39,303 nucleotides of DNA from an uncultured Bacteroidales bacterium. Its GTDB lineage: Bacteria > Bacteroidota > Bacteroidia > Bacteroidales > Bacteroidaceae. Positions 34,086 to 39,303 of the stretch are shown piece after piece. The stretch is taken from positions 1-39,303 of the forward strand of contig CADCLN010000027.1 of NCBI GenBank assembly GCA_902802265.1. Reading direction: 5' to 3'. How positions within the stretch are numbered: the first letter of the stretch is position 1; each line of letters opens with the position of its first letter. The position numbers and the translations under genes were made by a program. Under the pieces are notes generated by a model. It was not told the DNA's origin and searched no databases. It worked only from the letters and a program-made list of their open reading frames with translations.

Positions 34086-35381
34086 ATGGAAATAGAAAAC
34101 TTATACAAGCTGTTCCTGCAGCATCCCACGGTGACGACAGACAGTCGCGACGTGCCGCAGGGTTCCATCTTCTTTGCCCTGAAAGGAGAGACTTTCGACG
34201 GCAACCAGTATGCAGAGGCTTCGCTCCAGAAGGGAGCAGCCTTTGCTGTGGTGGATGACCCTGCAGCGGTGACCAGCGAAAACATTTTGCTGGTGGACGA
34301 TGTGCTCAAAACCCTGCAGCAACTTGCCAGCTATCATCGCCAACAGCTGGGTACAACCATCATTGGCATTACAGGCACCAACGGCAAGACAACCACGAAG
34401 GAACTCATTGCTGCCGTCTTGCAGAAGAAGTACAAGGTGCTCTATACGCAAGGCAATTTCAATAACCACATCGGTGTACCCAAGACCTTGCTTCAGCTGA
34501 CTGCTGAACACGAAATGGCTGTCATCGAGATGGGAGCCAATCATCCAGGCGAAATTAAGACGTTGGTTAACATTGTGCAGCCCGACTTTGGCATTATCAC
34601 GAATGTGGGCAAGGCACACCTCTTGGGCTTTGGGTCGTTTGAAGGAGTCATCAAGACGAAAGGCGAACTCTACGACTTTCTGCGCAGCGACGATGGAACT
34701 GTGTTTATCAACAACGACAACGAACACTTGAAAGGCATCAGCCACGACCTTACGTTAGTGAAATATGGCCAGCAGCCAGCCGACGATTTGTTGGTACAGG
34801 GCGAACTGGTGGAGTGTAATCCGTTTGTGAAATTCCGTTGGAATGACTCCGTTGTACAGACCCACTTGATTGGCAGTTACAATGTGGATAACCTTTTGGC
34901 TGCAGCCTGCATCGGCACGTTCTTTACGGTGCCAGCCGACGACATCAGTACGGCGTTGGCAGAATATATGCCTACCAACAATCGTTCACAGATGACTGTT
35001 ACAGCCGACAACCAACTGGTAGTGGATGCTTACAATGCTAACCCCACCAGTATGGCAGCAGCGTTGCAAAACTTCAGCCACATCAAGGTACCCCACAAGA
35101 TGGCGATTCTCGGCGACATGAAGGAACTGGGCGATGTCAGTGTGCAAGAACACAGAAGGGTGCTGGAAATGCTCGCTTCTTCCGACTTTGAACAAGTTTG
35201 GATTGTCGGTGAAGAGTTTCAGAAAGCCCAGAAAACGATCTCTGTCCCAACAGGTTTTCGTTCCTTCCTCAATGTGGATGAAGTAAAGACAGCCCTTGCG
35301 GCGAACAAACCGAAGGGCTATACGATATTGATCAAGGGTTCGAACAGCACCCGCCTGACTGTACTTGTTGACTGCTTATAA
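34086..35381 (+). CDS. murF: UDP-N-acetylmuramoyl-tripeptide--D-alanyl-D-alanine ligase
   Basis: The 431-residue Mur ligase has the ATP-binding GTNGKTT at residues 97-103, the ENIxxV/NNHIGVP region, the GANHPGEI metal-binding stretch and the C-terminal domain containing YNANPTSM. MurF adds D-Ala-D-Ala to the UDP-MurNAc-tripeptide in the cytoplasm, the last soluble step of peptidoglycan precursor synthesis. The N-terminal substrate domain has TDSRDVPQGSIFFAL. The ATG lies 2 nt after the stop of the large surface-protein gene, so it could be read from that gene's promoter. No nearer promoter is visible, which is an odd arrangement for an essential gene. Confidence 0.96.
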   Translation: MEIENLYKLFLQHPTVTTDSRDVPQGSIFFALKGETFDGNQYAEASLQKGAAFAVVDDPAAVTSENILLVDDVLKTLQQLASYHRQQLGTTIIGITGTNGKTTTKELIAAVLQKKYKVLYTQGNFNNHIGVPKTLLQLTAEHEMAVIEMGANHPGEIKTLVNIVQPDFGIITNVGKAHLLGFGSFEGVIKTKGELYDFLRSDDGTVFINNDNEHLKGISHDLTLVKYGQQPADDLLVQGELVECNPFVKFRWNDSVVQTHLIGSYNVDNLLAAACIGTFFTVPADDISTALAEYMPTNNRSQMTVTADNQLVVDAYNANPTSMAAALQNFSHIKVPHKMAILGDMKELGDVSVQEHRRVLEMLASSDFEQVWIVGEEFQKAQKTISVPTGFRSFLNVDEVKTALAANKPKGYTILIKGSNSTRLTVLVDCL

Positions 35382-35400
35382 ACAACGATTTCGCAGATTA

Positions 35401-35458
35401 CTTAAACCACAGATTACACGCGTGTAATCTGTGGTTTAAGAAATTTGTGTAATCTGTG
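35401..35458. repeat. Perfect 40-bp palindrome plus third copy; likely bidirectional terminator
   Basis: Positions 35401-35420 and 35421-35440 are perfectly complementary with no loop, built on CACAGATTACAC. A third copy of the motif lies at 35447-35458. The element fills the gap between convergent murF and the TonB receptor, so it probably ends both transcripts. The same motif covers the hmuY start. Confidence 0.75.
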
Positions 35459-35460
35459 GA

Positions 35461-37317
35461 TTAGAAAGCAATGTTCACACCGCCCATGAATGTGGCGCGT
35501 GGCATGGGGTAGCCTTGCACAAATTCGTAGCTCTGTGCCAGCAGGTTTTCGCCACGAACCCAGAGGCGAAGCAGTTTGCAAAGCTGGTAATTCACGGTGG
35601 CGTTCAGCAGATAAGCACACTCCTTCTGCTCCTTCTGTCCCACTTTCGTGTAAAGTCCGGCAAGACATTGCAAGCCAGTTATCACGTTCCACTTGCCGTA
35701 ATTTACGTGAGCCCCTAAGTAGCCCTTGTATTCTGGTGCACCCACAATGGGATGCTCCATGTGCAGATAGCTGTGGTTCGTTGAAATCGTCCAATGCTGG
35801 CTGATGCGGTAACTTGCCTCTAATTCAGCACCGAAATTCTCAATCACACCCGTATTGACATTCTTGCGGTTCACCGTCTGAATCAGATTGTCACCCTTGA
35901 TGTAATAGCCATTCAGACCGTAGGTGAATTTGCTGCCAACATGATGTTTCCAAGCTACTTCGTAGTTCCATAGTCTTTCAGGCTCCAATTCCTCGTTGGA
36001 TGGTGGATAAAGATACATTTCTCGCATCGTGGGATTGCGATATCCCTTGCTTGCCGTCATCTTGAACTCAGTGGCATCCGTCGGACGAGTGGCAATACCA
36101 AACTGCGGAATCCATTCTGTGCCCGTAATGCTGTGGTGGTCAATGCGCAGTCCGGCATCCACCGTGAGCCATGAACCCAAATCCTGACGGAAATCCACAT
36201 AGCCTGCTACTTCGTTGCGGTGCGACGTGCCACTCTGCTTGTTCGGCGTGTCCAGCGTTTCGCCCGTTTGCTTGGAAGTGTAGTAAGCGTCTCCGTAAAT
36301 ATGCTGATAGTCAACACCCAAAGTGATGCGGTTGCCTGTGAAGAATTGTGCACTCTGATACCATGAAACACCTATCAGCGCATCCTTCGAGCGGAAATAG
36401 CGTGCCGTGGGATTGGCAGGATTATCCGTGCCGTCGTCAATCTTGTGTCTTCCGTAACTCGAATACACACTCAGCGCACCGCTCGTCCTGTCATAATGAT
36501 TTTCCAGCGAAAGCGCACCTTCGGCACGTGTAATCCACTGGTCAGCATCGTAAAGCGGACTGCTTTCGCTGCCAGGATGCGACGCGTTGAAGTGGTTCAC
36601 ATTCCCCTCCAAGTTTGCATTCCAATGGGGTGTAAAATCATAGCCCAACTTCAGGTAGCCACCATACTGCTCAAAACCCATACGTGGACGGTGGTTGTCG
36701 CTGCGACCATACTGTGCCGCCACGGTGGAACTGAATTTCCCGCTGCGAATCTGATTGCTGGCTTCCGTCTGAATCGTTCCCCAGCTGCCAGCCCCCAGGT
36801 TGATTTGTGTGCGAATGCCATTTTCCTGCATTCCGCGAGTAACAATATTGATTACACCGCCCATGGCATTGCTGCCGTAAAGCACCGAGGCAGGTCCACG
36901 CAACACCTCCACCCGTTCAGCCATCATCGTCTGGTAGCTGTCAGCAATGGGATGCCCGTAAATGCCCTGATACTGCGGATGTCCGTCGATGAGTACCAGC
37001 AACTGTCCTGCACCGCCACTGAGTCCGCGCAGAAAAAGTTCACCTGCTGCACCGCCACTCACACCGTAGCCCATCATGCTGCGGCTGGTGACAAACAGTC
37101 CAGGAACCTCCTGCATCGCTGTCGGCAAGATTGACGACTGATGCTGTTCCGTCAGGGTTTCGCGGTTAATCACTGTGATTGTTGTCGGCAAATGGCGCAC
37201 ATCCACCGCACTCCGAGTGCCTGTAACGACCACTTCATTCAATTTGATGGAGTCTGTCTGAGCGAAAGAAACCATGCACGCTGATAAGGAAATCAGCACA
37301 GAGGTCAATTTTTTCAT
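35461..37317 (-). CDS. TonB-dependent outer-membrane receptor (substrate unknown)
   Basis: The 618-residue protein has a signal peptide (residues 1-19, ending SFAQ), a TonB-box-like strand (IKLNEVVVTGTRS) and a full plug domain (LVLIDGHPQYQG, ERVEVLRGPASVLYGSNAMGGVINIVT). A beta barrel follows that ends in phenylalanine, as outer-membrane proteins do. It resembles the BtuB/FepA-type receptors for cobalamin, haem or siderophores more than SusC: it is short, lacks the N-terminal carboxypeptidase-like domain and has no SusD partner nearby. A YRNPTMREMYLYPPSNEELEPE segment stands where haem receptors have FRAP/NPxL. The substrate cannot be assigned. It is a single gene with its own promoter. Confidence 0.88.
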   Translation of the reverse strand: MKKLTSVLISLSACMVSFAQTDSIKLNEVVVTGTRSAVDVRHLPTTITVINRETLTEQHQSSILPTAMQEVPGLFVTSRSMMGYGVSGGAAGELFLRGLSGGAGQLLVLIDGHPQYQGIYGHPIADSYQTMMAERVEVLRGPASVLYGSNAMGGVINIVTRGMQENGIRTQINLGAGSWGTIQTEASNQIRSGKFSSTVAAQYGRSDNHRPRMGFEQYGGYLKLGYDFTPHWNANLEGNVNHFNASHPGSESSPLYDADQWITRAEGALSLENHYDRTSGALSVYSSYGRHKIDDGTDNPANPTARYFRSKDALIGVSWYQSAQFFTGNRITLGVDYQHIYGDAYYTSKQTGETLDTPNKQSGTSHRNEVAGYVDFRQDLGSWLTVDAGLRIDHHSITGTEWIPQFGIATRPTDATEFKMTASKGYRNPTMREMYLYPPSNEELEPERLWNYEVAWKHHVGSKFTYGLNGYYIKGDNLIQTVNRKNVNTGVIENFGAELEASYRISQHWTISTNHSYLHMEHPIVGAPEYKGYLGAHVNYGKWNVITGLQCLAGLYTKVGQKEQKECAYLLNATVNYQLCKLLRLWVRGENLLAQSYEFVQGYPMPRATFMGGVNIAF

Positions 37318-37361
37318 AGGAAAGTCGTGCTTTATCGTGTCAATTTGTTGAAAAAACAGCG

Positions 37362-37369
37362 CAAATGTA
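37362..37369 (-). promoter_or_regulatory. Promoter -7 box of the second TonB receptor
   Basis: TACATTTG on the minus strand, 44 nt before the ATG. A clear -33 box is missing. It lies back to back with the MscS-gene promoter. Confidence 0.45.
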
Positions 37370-37412
37370 AGAATTATTCTTCATTCTTCACGCTTCATTC
37401 TTCATTTTTCAC

Positions 37413-37420
37413 TATCTTTG
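37413..37420 (+). promoter_or_regulatory. Promoter -7 box of the MscS-family gene
   Basis: TATCTTTG, 36 nt before the ATG at 37457; the -33 box is not clear. Its position excludes the more upstream TTG of the open frame as the start. Confidence 0.5.
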
Positions 37421-37456
37421 CAATCATTTTTAACAAAAAAAGACAAACGTCACACT

Positions 37457-39205
37457 ATGCGTCACACGTTTTTCTCCATATTGTTCTCGGTTCTGCCGTT
37501 TTTCACCTTGTCTGCCCAAGACATTGATTCCCTCAAGGCTGTCACAGATTCTGTAATTCAAGCACTTCAAAACCAGTTGCAGGAAGAACAAATCAACAAC
37601 ATCCTTATGCGTGAACAGCTGGAACGCATCGGTCTCGCAGGACGAGCCGACTCAATGCGCGTTGTAGCACGAAAAGCCCGCATCGACTCCCTGCGCCAAA
37701 TTACTCCAGGCGTACCTTTGGTCGTCGAGAAAGACACATTATTTATATTATATGCACGCCGTGGTGGTTTATCGCCCGAAAACCGTGTGGAGAATGCCCG
37801 AGAAAAGATTATTGAACTGGGCAAGAAACTCACCTTCTTTGCCGACTCCGTCTATGTGTTTGAAAGTGAATACACCACCGACATCATGGCAGGAGAAGAT
37901 GTGCTGCTCTGTCTGACCGATATGGACGGACTCTGGCAAAACACCACCCGTCAGCAACTGGCAGAAGTTTACAGCAGCCTCATTAACGCCAAGGTGCAGG
38001 AAATCCACGATTACTATGGCTTACGGCAGAAACTCCTCGGCCTCCTGCTCGTCGTCGTCGTCCTTGTGGCACAAATATTCTTCATCAAAATCACCAACTG
38101 GATATACAACAAATGGCATTTGCGCTGGACACGCAAATTCATGCGTTGGATTAACCCCATCAAGATTAAAGACTACGAACTGCTCAACCACCACCGCATG
38201 GGCATTGTGCTTCTGGTGATATTCCGTGTGGTGCGTATGCTTCTCATCGTGGTGCTCTTCATTCTGAGCATTCCGCTGATGTTCTCTGCATTCCCCGAAA
38301 CCAAGCGACTGGCATACACCCTGATTGGCTACATTTGGAACCCCGTGACCGACATCTTCCAAGCCATCATCGGTTTCTTGCCCAACTTCTTCAAAATCAT
38401 CGTCATCATCCTCTGCTTCCGCTATCTGGTCAAAGGCATACGTTACCTTGCCAACGAGATAGCCAACGGCAATCTGAAAATCAACGGAGTCTATCCCGAC
38501 TGGGCAGCCCCCACCTTCCATGTCCTGCGTGTCCTCTGCTACTCCTTCATGTTCGTGATGATATGGCCCCTGCTGCCCAGCAGCAACTCCGAAGTATTTC
38601 AGGGCGTTTCCGTCTTCATCGGTATCATCATCTCGTTAGGTTCCACATCCATTGTCGGCAATGTGATGGCAGGGCTTGTCATGACTTATATGCGTCCGTT
38701 CCGCATCGGCGACCTCATTCGTTACGGAGAAATTGAAGGCTATGTCATCGAGAAAAGCCTGCTTGTCACCCGCATCCGAACTCGCAAGAACGACATCGTT
38801 ACCATTCCCAACTCCAACCTGATGGGCTCGCAGACCTCCAACTATACGCTTGCATCCCAGTCGCATGGAGGCATTATTGTTCATACCAAAGTCACCATTG
38901 GCTACGACGTGAAGTGGCAAACCATACGCGACCTCCTCCTGGCGGCAGCCGAAGCGACACCCAACATCAAGAAGAATCCCAAACCCTTCGTCAACATCAC
39001 TACCCTCGACGATTTCTATGTGGAATACGAAATCAATGCCTACACCCACAGCTACGAACTGCTCCCCGCTGTCTATTCCACGTTGCATCAGAACATACTT
39101 GACCAGTTCCACACCGCCGGTGTCGAAATCATGTCACCCCACATCTTTGCACATCGCAACGACCTGCCTACACAGATTCCTGAAGAAGATTTGCGTGCCC
39201 ATTGA
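37457..39205 (+). CDS. MscS-family mechanosensitive channel with large periplasmic domain
   Basis: The 582-residue protein has a signal peptide (MRHTFFSILFSVLPFFTLSAQ) and a helical, coiled-coil-prone periplasmic region (about residues 20-190). About five membrane helices follow. The MscS pore helix and beta domain begin near residue 400 (STSIVGNVMAGLVMTYMRPF, then RIGDLIRYGEIEGYV and TIPNSNLMG). Such channels open under membrane tension to release solutes on osmotic downshock; the long N-terminal part is like that of the larger MscK-type members. It lies divergent from the TonB receptor and is probably a single gene. Confidence 0.93.
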   Translation: MRHTFFSILFSVLPFFTLSAQDIDSLKAVTDSVIQALQNQLQEEQINNILMREQLERIGLAGRADSMRVVARKARIDSLRQITPGVPLVVEKDTLFILYARRGGLSPENRVENAREKIIELGKKLTFFADSVYVFESEYTTDIMAGEDVLLCLTDMDGLWQNTTRQQLAEVYSSLINAKVQEIHDYYGLRQKLLGLLLVVVVLVAQIFFIKITNWIYNKWHLRWTRKFMRWINPIKIKDYELLNHHRMGIVLLVIFRVVRMLLIVVLFILSIPLMFSAFPETKRLAYTLIGYIWNPVTDIFQAIIGFLPNFFKIIVIILCFRYLVKGIRYLANEIANGNLKINGVYPDWAAPTFHVLRVLCYSFMFVMIWPLLPSSNSEVFQGVSVFIGIIISLGSTSIVGNVMAGLVMTYMRPFRIGDLIRYGEIEGYVIEKSLLVTRIRTRKNDIVTIPNSNLMGSQTSNYTLASQSHGGIIVHTKVTIGYDVKWQTIRDLLLAAAEATPNIKKNPKPFVNITTLDDFYVEYEINAYTHSYELLPAVYSTLHQNILDQFHTAGVEIMSPHIFAHRNDLPTQIPEEDLRAH

Positions 39206-39240
39206 TACCTCAGTTCGGGATAAGAAAGTTGTTCAAAAAG

Positions 39241-39271
39241 TTGGTAATCTGAGATTATTTTTGTACCTTTG
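39241..39271 (+). promoter_or_regulatory. Promoter for a gene beyond the right edge
   Basis: TTGG (39241-39244), 19 nt, then TACCTTTG (39264-39271) fit the consensus. A small stem (GTAAGT at 39271-39276 with ACTTAC about 11 nt later) follows in the presumed leader. Confidence 0.6.
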
Positions 39272-39303
39272 TAAGTGATTACCAGTTACTTACTAATCAA
39301 CAC

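Overview
The window looks like a chromosomal piece of a Bacteroidota bacterium of order Bacteroidales, most likely Prevotellaceae or a close relative. The evidence is Bacteroidota-type promoters (TTTG, about 19-20 nt, TAnnTTTG) before several genes, a tmRNA whose tag ends in YALAA, a GldH lipoprotein, a HmuY/TonB-receptor haem operon, and the purH-mreBCD-mrdA-rodA order I associate with this group. No rRNA or insertion-sequence transposase is visible.

Layout. Positions 1-407 hold the end of a helix-turn-helix reading frame (minus) and two copies of a 38-bp hairpin-forming direct repeat that resembles a one-spacer CRISPR remnant. A tRNA-CAT gene and the tmRNA gene follow. Positions 1087-3775 (plus) carry DNA polymerase III delta prime, a PSP1/RicT-like protein and GldH. 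Positions 3729-10185 (minus) are a cell-elongation operon: a stand-alone IMP cyclohydrolase domain, MreB, MreC, MreD, PBP2 and RodA. Positions 10611-17087 (minus) are a tightly packed string: LptF/LptG permease, RibBA, aspartate aminotransferase, nitroreductase and a sodium symporter. Positions 17182-23672 (plus) carry release factor 2, a CYTH protein, a secreted GWNW-repeat protein and a PutA-type bifunctional proline-oxidation enzyme. Positions 23659-27486 (minus) are a haem-uptake operon: a calycin-like secreted protein, HmuY and HmuR-like receptor.

Positions 27487-34083 (plus) are the most unusual part. Three secreted proteins contain cohesin-like domains or beta-helix-like repeat modules and end in a dockerin-helix-like tail (DITxLIxxYLEQ). 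Two of the genes share a 723-bp 3' half at about 93% identity. Two share a duplicated promoter and leader of about 110 bp. One leader carries an inserted palindromic element of about 205 bp. Base composition changes sharply inside two of the genes, at module borders. Together these suggest a surface-protein locus evolving by module exchange. The window ends with MurF (plus), a second TonB-dependent receptor (minus), an MscS-family channel (plus) and a promoter for a gene beyond the edge.

A second theme is small dispersed intergenic repeats that have become part of genes: the last codons of the purH domain, the TTG start of the nitroreductase, and the non-ATG start of hmuY all lie in such repeats.
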